DNA from: JACVRW01 sp963728155
Lineage (GTDB): Bacteria; Actinomycetota; Thermoleophilia; Solirubrobacterales; Thermoleophilaceae
DNA: 64,000 bases
Assembly (NCBI GenBank): GCA_963728155.1
Contig: CAVSJF010000014.1
Location: forward strand, 1-64,000
Direction of reading: 5' to 3'
Both the position numbers and the translations under genes were made by a program. The notes under the pieces were generated by a model, which made no database searches, was not told the origin of the DNA, and saw only the letters and a list, made by a program, of their open reading frames with translations. Of the stretch, positions 46,218 through 54,356 are shown in pieces (position 1 is the stretch's first letter; every line of letters starts with the position of its first letter).

Positions 46218-47996
46218 ATGTCAACAGCTGAAACACCCACTGATCAGAAGGTCGTCGTCAAGGAGATGTCGTGGGACCCGATCACCCGCATCGTCGGGTC
46301 GCTCGGGATCCACACGGAGGTCGACTTCTCCAACCAGCAGGTTCTGAAGTGCTACTCGACGTCGATGGTTTTCCGCGGCTTCGACATCTTCATGAAGGGG
46401 ATCGATCCGCGCGACGCGCACTTCATCACCAGCCGGATCTGCGGCATCTGCGGTGACAACCACGCCACCTGCTCGTGCCTCAACCAGAACATGGCCTACG
46501 GGGTCAAGCCGCCGCCGCTCGGCGACATGGCCTTCAACCTGGCCGAGACCGCGGACTACATCTTCGACCACGCGATCTACAACGACTGCATGGCGAACGT
46601 GGACTTCTGCGAGCAGATGGTCAAGGAGACCAACCCGACGCTGCTGGCGACGGCCGAGAACACCTCGGCTCCGCACTCGGACATCCACGGCTTCAAGACG
46701 ATCGCGGACATCATGCGGGCGCTCAACCCGTTCACGGGCGAGTTCTACCTGGAGACCCTCCACGTGGCGCGCTACACGCGTGAGATGTACTGCCTGTTCG
46801 GCGGGCGCCACACCCACCCGTCGACGATCATGCCCGGCGGCTGCAGCGCCGACATCACCCACCAGACGTGCACGGACTACTACGTGCGCCTCATGAAGTA
46901 CTTCGACTACGTGAAGCGCAGCGTGCCGCTGCACGACGACCTCTACGACTTCTTCCTTCAGGAGTTGCCGGGGTACGACATGGTGGGCTACCGGGAGACG
47001 AACCTGGTCAACTGGGGCTCGTTCGACGACCCGGACTACGTCGACTACAGCTACAAGAACATGACCGAGTGGGGGCGCAAGCGCTACATCACCCCCGGCA
47101 TCGCGATCAGCGGAGAGCTGATCACCACCGATCTGGTCGAGATCAACCTGGCCATCCGGATCCTGCTCGGCAGCTCGTACTTCGACGGCTGGGACAACGA
47201 GCGCACATTCGTGACCCAGGACCCGCTGGGCAACCCTGTGGACAAGAACCACCCGTGGAACAAGGTCACGCTGCCCAAGCCGCAGAAGCGCGACTTCACC
47301 GACAAGTACACGTGGGTGGTGTCGCCGCGCATCTACGACAAGCGCACCGACACGCACGTGTGCTGCGACACCGGCGGCGGCCCGTTCGCGCGCCAGTGGT
47401 GCACGGCCAAGGCCGGCCTGGTCGACTTCGGCTACGTCAAGGCCACCGGCCACAGCATCCAGATGGCGCTCCCGCGCTCGGCGAGCTTCCCCGAGATGGA
47501 GATGGAGTGGCACGTCCCGGAGAAGTCGAACGCAATCGAGCGTGACCGCGCTCGCGCCTACCACCAGGCCTACTCGGCGCTGATCGCGCTGCACAACCTG
47601 GAGCGGGCGATGAAGGAGGTGCAGGCCGGCCGCACGAAGAGCTGGAACGACTTCACCGTTCCGGAGTCGGCGGTCAGCTGCGGCTTCCACGAGGCGGCCC
47701 GCGGGGTGCTCTCGCACCACATGGTGATCGAGGACAGCAAGATCGCCAACTACCAGCCCTATCCGCCGACGCCGTGGAACGCGAGTCCGCGCGACGTCTA
47801 CGGAACTCCCGGCCCCTACGAGGACGCGGTGCAGAACACGCCGATCTTCGAGGAGAACGGCCCGGAGAACTTCAAGGGGATCGACATCATGCGGGCGGTG
47901 CGCTCGTTCGATCCCTGTCTGCCGTGCGGCGTGCACATGTACGGCGGGAAGGGGCCGGTGCGCAAGGTGGTCCATACGCCCACGGCTCTCTGCTGA
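46218..47996 (+). CDS. hhyL: [NiFe]-hydrogenase group 1h large (catalytic) subunit
   Basis: 592 aa. Active-site ligands: L1 SRICGICGDNHATCSC near residue 73 and L2 SFDPCLPCGVH near the C-terminus (DPCxxC), followed by a 19-residue tail MYGGKGPVRK... that HupD would remove after the His. VGSLGIHTEVDF and GGRHTHPSTIMPGGCS are typical of the group. Group 1h enzymes have sub-atmospheric affinity for H2, tolerate O2 and support persistence in starving actinobacteria (established for relatives). No break in frame over the full length. Confidence 0.96.
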   Translation: MSTAETPTDQKVVVKEMSWDPITRIVGSLGIHTEVDFSNQQVLKCYSTSMVFRGFDIFMKGIDPRDAHFITSRICGICGDNHATCSCLNQNMAYGVKPPPLGDMAFNLAETADYIFDHAIYNDCMANVDFCEQMVKETNPTLLATAENTSAPHSDIHGFKTIADIMRALNPFTGEFYLETLHVARYTREMYCLFGGRHTHPSTIMPGGCSADITHQTCTDYYVRLMKYFDYVKRSVPLHDDLYDFFLQELPGYDMVGYRETNLVNWGSFDDPDYVDYSYKNMTEWGRKRYITPGIAISGELITTDLVEINLAIRILLGSSYFDGWDNERTFVTQDPLGNPVDKNHPWNKVTLPKPQKRDFTDKYTWVVSPRIYDKRTDTHVCCDTGGGPFARQWCTAKAGLVDFGYVKATGHSIQMALPRSASFPEMEMEWHVPEKSNAIERDRARAYHQAYSALIALHNLERAMKEVQAGRTKSWNDFTVPESAVSCGFHEAARGVLSHHMVIEDSKIANYQPYPPTPWNASPRDVYGTPGPYEDAVQNTPIFEENGPENFKGIDIMRAVRSFDPCLPCGVHMYGGKGPVRKVVHTPTALC

Positions 47997-47999
47997 GCG

Positions 48000-48818
48000 A
48001 TGGAGTCCGAGCAGCTCATCGCCCGTGTGCAGGAGCTCACGGGCCGGTTGGAGGACCTCGATGATCCGGCCTGCCGCGAGTTGGCGGAGGAGCTGACCTC
48101 CGCGGTCGTGCAGATGTACGGAGCGGGGCTGGAGCGGATCGTCGCCCTGGCCGACGAAGCCACCCGCGACGAGATGGCCAAGGACGACCTCGTCGCGGGC
48201 CTGCTGATGATCCACGACCTCTATCCGGTCCCGATCGAGGAGCGGGTGGCCGAGGCGCTCGACACCGTGCGGCCCTACATGGAGTCCCACGGTGGCAACG
48301 TCGAGCTGATCGGGATCGAGGACGGGATCGCCAAGCTGCGCCTGGAGGGCAGCTGCAAGTCGTGCCGGGCGTCGTCCGCCACCCTGGAGCTGGCGGTGCG
48401 CCAGGCGCTCGAGGAGGCGGCGCCGGACCTGGAGGGGATGGACGTCGAGGGCGTCGTCGACGAGGCCGAGGAGCCGGGGATCAGCGGGATCCCGCTGCCG
48501 ATCGTGCAGGTGAACGCCGCGCCCTCCTGGCACACGCTGGGCATCGACGGCTCCGAGGCGCTCGTGGCCACCGACGTCGATGGCGTCCCGCTGGTGGTGG
48601 CCAACGTGGACGGCACGCTGCTCGCCTACCGCAACCGCTGCGCCGACTGCGGCGGGACGCTGCACGGGGGAGCGCTCGACGGCGGGGCGCTGGGTTGCCC
48701 CGGCTGCGGGCGCAGCTACTTCCTGCCCCAGGCGGGACGGTCCATGGACGACGACCAGCTGCAGCTCGAGCCGGTTCCGCTGCTGCGGGAGCGGGAGGAG
48801 ATCAGGGTCGCTCTGTGA
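48000..48818 (+). CDS. NifU C-terminal domain fused to Rieske-like domain with altered ligands
   Basis: 272 aa, three parts: an N-terminal helical region (LIARVQELTGRLEDLDD), a NifU-type domain (LDTVRPYMESHGGNVELIGIEDGIAKLRLEGSCKSCRASSATLE with its CxxC), and a Rieske-like beta domain (PLVVANVDGTLLAYRNRCADCGGTLHGG, LGCPGCGRSYFLPQAG). In true Rieske proteins the ligands are CxH and CxxH; here the sequence is CxDC and CPGC, so an all-Cys 2Fe-2S or Zn/Fe site is more likely. A probable Fe-S carrier or electron-transfer partner of HhySL. Only 3 bp after hhyL. Confidence 0.82.
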   Translation: MESEQLIARVQELTGRLEDLDDPACRELAEELTSAVVQMYGAGLERIVALADEATRDEMAKDDLVAGLLMIHDLYPVPIEERVAEALDTVRPYMESHGGNVELIGIEDGIAKLRLEGSCKSCRASSATLELAVRQALEEAAPDLEGMDVEGVVDEAEEPGISGIPLPIVQVNAAPSWHTLGIDGSEALVATDVDGVPLVVANVDGTLLAYRNRCADCGGTLHGGALDGGALGCPGCGRSYFLPQAGRSMDDDQLQLEPVPLLREREEIRVAL

Positions 48819-49442
48819 CGGATACCCGGGCGTCGATGATCTCCGGGCTTCGCGGCCTCGCCAAGCCGGCGCCTCCGTCACCGGCGCCGGTGGCCGACGA
48901 CATCGAGCGCTGCGACCTCTGCCAGACGAGCTTGCCGCCGGACCACCGGCACATGCTCAACCTCTACGAGCGCCAGATCGTCTGCACCTGTGAGAGCTGC
49001 TGGGCGCTGCGCTCTGGCGACACCGAGTTTCGCCCCGTCGGCCACCGCACCCTGTGGCTCGAGGACTTCCAGCTGCCGGAGGAGATCTGGGCCCAGTTCC
49101 GGATCCCGATCGGGCTGGCCTTCTTCATGTACTCGAGCGTCACCGAGTGCGTGGTGGCGATGTACCCGAGCCCCGCCGGCGCCACCGAGAGCGAGCTGCA
49201 CTTCGAGACCTGGAACCGGCTGGCGGACATGAACCCGGTGCTGCAGCGCCTCGAGCCCGACGCCGAGGCGCTGATCGTCAACCGGACGTCGGACCCTCCC
49301 AGCTTCGCGATCGCGCCGATCGACCGCTGCTACATGCTCGTCGGCCTGGTGAAGTCCGCGTGGGAGGGCATCTCCGGGCGGCGCCGGGATGGAGCGCGCG
49401 ATCGCGGGCTACTTCGACGAGCTGCGGGCGGCGGCGCAGTGA
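48815..49442 (+). CDS. DUF5947-like hydrogenase-associated protein, frame-broken
   Basis: About 208 aa, one break near 49385 (TCCGGGCGG to TCCGGCGG). Seen: ERCDLCQTSLPPDHRHML and IVCTCESCWAL, four cysteines in two pairs that look like a zinc ribbon, then TLWLEDFQLPEEIWAQFRIPIGLAFFMYSS, and a C-terminal DRCYMLVGLVKSAWEGISGG. I recognise the layout from other group 1h operons, where it has no known function; the DUF number is from memory. GTG start overlaps the upstream stop. Confidence 0.72.
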
Positions 49443-50113
49443 GCGAGACTCACGCGGTGGAATACCGGTCGCGCCCGAGCCCGAGTTCCAGGTGCTCGGC
49501 GCGAGCGGGCGTCGCCACGCCGCGGTGCCGGCGGTCGACTTCGACGTCCACGTGAGCGAGCCCGGCGGCCGCGCGGTCTACGCGATCGCGCTCACCGCGC
49601 AGATCATGATCGAGCCCGCGCGGCGTGCCTACGACGCCGAGACGCGGGAGCGGCTGGTCGAGCTGTTCGGCGCCCCGGAGCGCTGGGCCACGACCACGCG
49701 CAGCCTCGTCTGGCACCAGGCCGACGTGCTGGTGCCGGCGTTCACCGGGTCCACCACCTTCCGCGTGGCGGTGCCGGCGAGCTTCGACATGGAGGTGGCC
49801 TCGACCAAGTACCTCTACGGCGCTGCCCGACGGCGAGGTGCCGCTGGCCTTCAACTTCAACGGGACCGTGCACTACCGCGGCGACGACGGGCGGCTGCAG
49901 ATGTCGCTTGTCCCCTGGTCGTGCTCGGCCGAGTTCCGCTTCCCGGTGGCCGTTTGGCACGAGCTGATGCAGTACTACTACCCGCAGACCGGATGGGTCG
50001 CGCTCGAGGAGGGCACCCTGCGGGCGCTGCAGCGCGAGAAGGCCCGGCGCGCGCTGCCCACGCTCGATGCCTGCGTTGCCGAGCTGCTGGCGGAGGAGGA
50101 GGAGCGCGCATGA
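49439..50113 (+). CDS. DUF6084-like hydrogenase-associated protein, frame-broken
   Basis: About 224 aa, breaks near 49460 (missing base) and 49815 (extra G). Sequence is beta-rich: PEFQVLGASGRRHAAVPAVDFDVHV, YAIALTAQIMIEPARRAYDAETRERLVELFG, SLVWHQADVLVPAFTGSTTFRVAVP, FNFNGTVHYRG and a final QREKARRALPTLDACV. No metal motif or membrane helix is visible. The same gene follows the zinc-ribbon protein in other group 1h loci. Unknown role; possibly a structural or targeting factor (inference). Confidence 0.7.
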
Positions 50114-51184
50114 GCCTGGAGACGCTGGTCGACTCGCTGCTCTACGAGGGCTACGCGCTCTATCCCTACACCCCGGGGGCGACCAAGAACGCGACCCCCA
50201 CGCCGTTCGGGATCGTCTACCCGCCGGCCTACGCGCAGGCGCTCGCCACGACCTATGACCATCTCGAGCTGCAGTGCGTGGCCGAGGGCGAGGGGGAGGT
50301 GAGCGCCGAGGTGCGCTTTCTGGTGCCCAGCGGCGAGCGCCACAAGGCCGAGCCGCAGCGCCTGCAGGGCGAAGGCGAGTTCTCCGTGGGTGGCCTGTCG
50401 GTGCGCACCCGGCTCGACGTGCGACCGCTCGACGGCGCGCGGCGGCTGGTGACCTACCGGGTCGAGAACCACACCGAGGCGGCCGCGGGGCTCGACCGCG
50501 CCGGAGCAATCGCGCTCTCCTTGATCTCGACCCACCCGATCGTCCGCGTCCAGGGCGGGCGCTTCATCTCCCAGCTCGAGGCGCCCTGCGACAGCGTCAA
50601 CACCTGGCCGATCCTGGCCTCGGCCCAGGACGACGTGATGCTGGGCGCGGCGATCGTGCTGCCCGATCATCCGCAGATCGCCCCCGAGAGCCGCGGCAAC
50701 CTCTTCGACAACACCGAGATCGAGGAGGCGCTGGTGCTCCACGTGCAGGCGCTGAGCGACGAGGAGCGCGCGCAGCTCGAGCACCAGGACCCGGCGGTGC
50801 GCGAGATGATCGAGCGGGCCCAGGCCGTGACACCCGACGAGCTGATGAAGCTCCACGGCCGCGTGGAGGTGCGCGATCCGGTCACGCGCGAGCCGCCGCA
50901 GCCGTCGGCCGACGTGCGTGACCCCACCCAGGGGCTGCCGGAGGTCGAGGTCGACGGCGTGGTCTTTCGCCGCGGGGGCCAGGTGATCGTGCGTCCCGGG
51001 CCTCGAGGCCGACCTCCACGCGCGCATGCTCGAGGGCCGCACGGTGACGATCGAGCGCATCTACCGCGACTACGACGACAAGGTGCACCTCGGCGTGAGC
51101 GTCGACCAGCCGGGCCAGGAGATCATGCGCGAGACCGGCCGTTTTCTATGGTTCTTCCCCCCGGAGGTGGAGGTGGTCCGATGA
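50110..51184 (+). CDS. hydrogenase-operon protein of unknown function, ~357 aa, frame-broken
   Basis: One break near 51000 (CCCGGGCC to CCCGGCC). Starts LETLVDSLLYEGYALYPYTPGATKNATPTPFGIVYPPAYAQ, with the middle VLPDHPQIAPESRGNLFDNTEIEEALVLHVQALSDEER and the end YRDYDDKVHLGVSV, QEIMRETGRFLWFFPPEVEVV. Hydrophilic, no cysteine cluster, no membrane helix. Conserved in group 1h clusters by my recognition, but uncharacterised. ATG 50110 and TGA 51184 overlap both neighbours. Confidence 0.72.
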
Positions 51185-51690
51185 AGCAGATTCTCGTGGC
51201 GGGCATCGGCAACGCCTGGCTCAGGGACGACGGCTTCGGGGGCGAGGTGGTCAAGCGCCTCAACGAACGCGAGCTGCCCGAGGGCGCCGCCGTGTTCGAC
51301 TTCGGCACCGGCGGTCTCGACCTGGCCTACGAGGTCATGCGCGGATACGACGCGCTCGTGCTGGTCGACGTGACCCGCCAGGGCGAGGCACCCGGGACGC
51401 TCTACGTGATGGAGGCGCTCGAGGAGGAGGCCGAGGCCGGCATCGAGGATGGCCAGGTGCTCAACCCGCACGGCATGGACCCGCAGACGGTGCTGCGCTT
51501 CATCAAGACGCTCGGTGCCTGGCCCGGCAAGGTCGTGGTGGTGGCCTGCGAGCCCGCCGAGGTCGAGGAGATGGGCATCGGGCTCAGCCCCGAGGTCGAG
51601 CGCGCGGTCGAGGGCGCCGTCGGCCTGGTGCTCGAGACGGTCGCGGAACTGGGCACCGACGCCGCCTACGCCACCGATCCCGCCGACTGA
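51181..51690 (+). CDS. hupD: hydrogenase maturation endopeptidase (HupD/HyaD family)
   Basis: 169 aa. Removes the C-terminal tail of the large subunit once Ni is inserted. Seen: QILVAGIGNAWLRDDGFGGEVV (first metal/Ni-sensing Asp/Glu), FGTGGLDLAYEVMRGYDALVLVDV (second acidic ligand), NPHGMDPQTVLRFI (the His ligand), and VVACEPAEVEEMGIGLSPEVE. Its presence fits the retained tail in HhyL. Overlaps the upstream stop (ATGA). Confidence 0.93.
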   Translation: MKQILVAGIGNAWLRDDGFGGEVVKRLNERELPEGAAVFDFGTGGLDLAYEVMRGYDALVLVDVTRQGEAPGTLYVMEALEEEAEAGIEDGQVLNPHGMDPQTVLRFIKTLGAWPGKVVVVACEPAEVEEMGIGLSPEVERAVEGAVGLVLETVAELGTDAAYATDPAD

Positions 51691-51693
51691 CCG

Positions 51694-52050
51694 ATGCACG
51701 AGCTGTCGCTCTCCAGCGCGATCGTGAACACGGTCGTGAAGCACGCACAGGAGCGGGCGGTGGGCGTGGTCAACCTCAGGGTCGGCGCCCTGCGGCAGGT
51801 GGTCCCCGACACGCTCGACTTCTACTTCGGCTTCGTCGCCAAGGGGACCGTCTGCGAGGGCGCCCGGCTCGAGCAGGAGCTGGTTCCCGCGCGCGTTGGC
51901 TGCACGAGCTGTGAGCGAGAATGGGAGCTCGACATGCCGATCTTCCGGTGTGCGGACTGCGGGGACGCGGGCAAGGTAGAGGTGGTCAGCGGCAACGAGT
52001 TCGAGGTGGAGTCGATCGAGTTGGAGGAAGCGTGCATCGCACCAAGGTGA
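51694..52050 (+). CDS. hypA: hydrogenase nickel-incorporation protein HypA
   Basis: 118 aa. MHELSLSSAIVNTVV with the Ni-binding His2-Glu3, VNLRVGALRQVVPDTLDFYFGFV, and a zinc-ribbon made by GCTSC and FRCADCG. Works with HypB to load Ni into HhyL. Its end overlaps the hypB start by 19 bp. Confidence 0.95.
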   Translation: MHELSLSSAIVNTVVKHAQERAVGVVNLRVGALRQVVPDTLDFYFGFVAKGTVCEGARLEQELVPARVGCTSCEREWELDMPIFRCADCGDAGKVEVVSGNEFEVESIELEEACIAPR

Positions 52051-52721
52051 AGATCGTCGAGGAAGCCCTCGACGCCAACGAGACGATCGCGCAGGCCAAC
52101 CGCGCGGATTTCGACCGCGCCGGCGTGAAGGTGCTCAACTTCATGAGCGCGCCCGGAGCGGGCAAGACGTCGCTGCTGGAACGGGTGATCACCGAGCTCC
52201 CGGGCGTGCGCGTCGGGGTGCTCGAGGGCGACGTGCAGGGCTCGATGGACGCCGATCGCCTGGCCTCGCTGCACGTGCCCGTGACGCAGCTGAACACCGC
52301 CCCGAGCTTCGGCGGGGAGTGCCACCTCGACGCGAACATGGTGCGCTCGGCCCTGGGCGACCTGCCGCTCGACGACATCGACCTGCTGGTGATCGAGAAC
52401 GTCGGCAACCTCGTGTGCCCCGCCGAGTTCAAGGTGGGCGAGGACGCCCGGATCATGGTCTCCGCGGTGACCGAGGGCGAGGAGAAGCCGGCCAAGTACC
52501 CGCTCATGTTCCGGGCCTGCGAGCTGGTGCTGATCAACAAGATCGACCTGCTCCCGCACCTCGACTTCGACCTCGACAAGTTCCTCTACCACCTCGACTC
52601 CGTGCATCCCGGCGTGGAGCGCATCATGGTCAGCGCCAAGACCGGAGAGGGCCTCGACGAGTGGCGGGAATGGCTGACCCGGGCAGGCGCGCCCGCGGCG
52701 GCGGCCCGAGCCCCGGCGTGA
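52032..52721 (+). CDS. hypB: hydrogenase nickel-incorporation GTPase HypB
   Basis: 229 aa from GTG 52032. P-loop NFMSAPGAGKTSLLERV, VLEGDVQGSMDADRL, a Zn/Ni-site region TAPSFGGECHLDANMV, DIDLLVIENVGNLVCPAEF and the base-specificity NKIDLLPHL. There is no His-rich or CCPGC N-terminal storage region, so it is the short regulatory type. Couples GTP hydrolysis to Ni delivery. Confidence 0.95.
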   Translation: MHRTKVKIVEEALDANETIAQANRADFDRAGVKVLNFMSAPGAGKTSLLERVITELPGVRVGVLEGDVQGSMDADRLASLHVPVTQLNTAPSFGGECHLDANMVRSALGDLPLDDIDLLVIENVGNLVCPAEFKVGEDARIMVSAVTEGEEKPAKYPLMFRACELVLINKIDLLPHLDFDLDKFLYHLDSVHPGVERIMVSAKTGEGLDEWREWLTRAGAPAAAARAPA

Positions 52722-53917
52722 CGCCCACGCTCGGCAGCGGGGTGCTCGACCGGGCGCTTGCCGAGCGGACGCAGGCGAACGAGAGCTTCTTCGAGGCCGA
52801 GTCCTCCCGGCTCGCGCAGCTGTGTCACCGGATGGCCGAGCGCTTTGCCCGCGGAGGGCGCCTGGTCGCCGTCGGCCGCACGCCGGCGGCGCGCTCGGAC
52901 GCCCGGCACGTGGCCGTGGAGTTCGTGCATCCGGTGATAGTCGGCAAGCGGGCTCTTCCCGCCCTGGCGCTCGCCGGCGAGGGTGGCCCGCTGGCCGCGC
53001 AGATCGACCTGGCCGCCGAGCCGGGCGACATCGTGATCGCCTTCGGTGCCGGCCAGGACGGGGGCGAGGCCGCCGCGGCGCTCGGGATCGCCCGGGAGCG
53101 CGGCTGCCTGACGCTGGCCTTCGAGCCCGCGGGCGCCGAGTGGGAGTTCGAGCCGCCCTCGTCCGATCCGTCGATCCGCCAGGAGCTGGTCGAGACCCTG
53201 TACCACGTGCTCTGGGAGCTCGTGCACGTGTTCTTCGACCACCGCGGCCTGCTCGAGGGGCGCGAGGCGCGCCAGGTGCATGACACCGGGGCCTCGAGCT
53301 TCCTCTATCCCTTCCTCGCCGAGCAGGAGCACGACCTCGAGGCCGTGACGGAGGACGTGCGGCGCTCGGTGCTGGCCAAGGCGCGGGAGATCGGCGAGCT
53401 GCGCGACCAGACCCTGAGCGAGAACGGCGACGAGCTGGCCGCAGCCGCCGCGGCGCTGCGCGCCGGCCTCGACGCCGGCGGCCGCCTGCTGGCGCTCGGC
53501 AACGGCGGCTCGGCAACCGACGCGATGGACGCGGTGGCCGACTTTCGCTTCCCTCCCGACCCGCGCTGGAAGCCGCGGCGCGCGATCGATCTCACCGAGG
53601 ACGCCGCGATCCTCACCGCGATCGCCAACGACATCGGCACGGAGGCGATCTTCGCCCGGCAGGTGATCGCCCACGGCCGGGAGCGGGACACCCTGCTCGC
53701 CATCTCCACCAGCGGGAACTCGGCGAACGTGATCAGCGCGCTGGCCGAGGCGCGCCGCCGCGGGCTCCGCTCGCTGGCCATGGTCGGCTACGACGGCGGC
53801 TCCGTGGCGGCCGAGCGGCTGGCCGACCACGTGGTGGTCACACGCTCGGAGCACATCCCCCGCATCCAGGAGGCGCAGGCCAGCGCCTACCACGTGCTTC
53901 GGGAGCTGGTGGCGTGA
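52718..53917 (+). CDS. double SIS-domain protein in hydrogenase operon
   Basis: 399 aa with two sugar-isomerase (SIS) domains. First half: ARGGRLVAVGRTPAARSDARHVAVEFVHPV, ending with VHDTGASSFLYPFL. Second half is GmhA/DiaA-like: GGRLLALGNGGSATDAMDAVADF, IANDIGTEAIFARQVIAHGRERDTLLAISTSGNSANVISALAEARRRGLR, ADHVVVTRSEHIPRIQEAQASAYHVL. SIS domains bind phosphosugars; a link to hydrogenase assembly is unknown although this protein recurs in such clusters. Start GTG overlaps the hypB stop, so it is truly part of the operon. Confidence 0.82.
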   Translation: MTPTLGSGVLDRALAERTQANESFFEAESSRLAQLCHRMAERFARGGRLVAVGRTPAARSDARHVAVEFVHPVIVGKRALPALALAGEGGPLAAQIDLAAEPGDIVIAFGAGQDGGEAAAALGIARERGCLTLAFEPAGAEWEFEPPSSDPSIRQELVETLYHVLWELVHVFFDHRGLLEGREARQVHDTGASSFLYPFLAEQEHDLEAVTEDVRRSVLAKAREIGELRDQTLSENGDELAAAAAALRAGLDAGGRLLALGNGGSATDAMDAVADFRFPPDPRWKPRRAIDLTEDAAILTAIANDIGTEAIFARQVIAHGRERDTLLAISTSGNSANVISALAEARRRGLRSLAMVGYDGGSVAAERLADHVVVTRSEHIPRIQEAQASAYHVLRELVA

Positions 53918-54356
53918 ACGAGGTGCTGCACGCGGCGGGCCGCGGCGCGGTGGGCGCCATGGCCATGACCGGGATGCGCATGCTCACGGTCAGCCTGGGA
54001 TCGTCGAGCAGACGCCGCCGCAGGCGATCTTCAAGCAGAAGGCGCGCGGCCTGATGGCGATCGCGCCGCGCAAGAAGCGGCGGGCGGCGATGGAGCTCGC
54101 CCACTGGACCTACGGCGCGGCGGGCGGCGCCGCCTTCGGGCTGCTGCCGGAGGATGTGCGCCGGCGCCCGTACGCGGGCCCGGCCTACGGGCTGGTCATC
54201 TGGCTGGGGTTCGAGCTCGGCCTCGCCCCGGTCCTGGGGCTCAGCCAGGCCAAGAAGCCGCGCCCGGTCGACCGCCTGGGACTGGCCGCCGACCACCTGC
54301 TCTACGGCCTGGTCCTCAACGAGGGCCGCAGGCGCCCCCAGGAGACCCCTGCTTGA
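53914..54356 (+). CDS. DUF1440-like small membrane protein, frame-broken
   Basis: About 147 aa, one break near 54000 (a base seems missing in CCTGGGATCG). Hydrophobic segments: GRGAVGAMAMTGMRML, HWTYGAAGGAAFGLLPE, AGPAYGLVIWLGFELGLAPVLGL and DHLLYGLVLNEG. The pattern TYGAAGG..FG..GPAYGL..WL matches DUF1440/YagU-type inner-membrane proteins. Could anchor the hydrogenase complex to the membrane (inference). Overlaps both neighbours by 4 bp. Confidence 0.68.

Noticed and set aside
46221..48881. 886-codon open frame antisense to hhyL and the NifU gene
   Set aside because: It is the mirror of strongly conserved coding sequence in very GC-rich DNA; the product is His/Val/Arg-rich with no domain, while the plus strand has full hydrogenase motifs.
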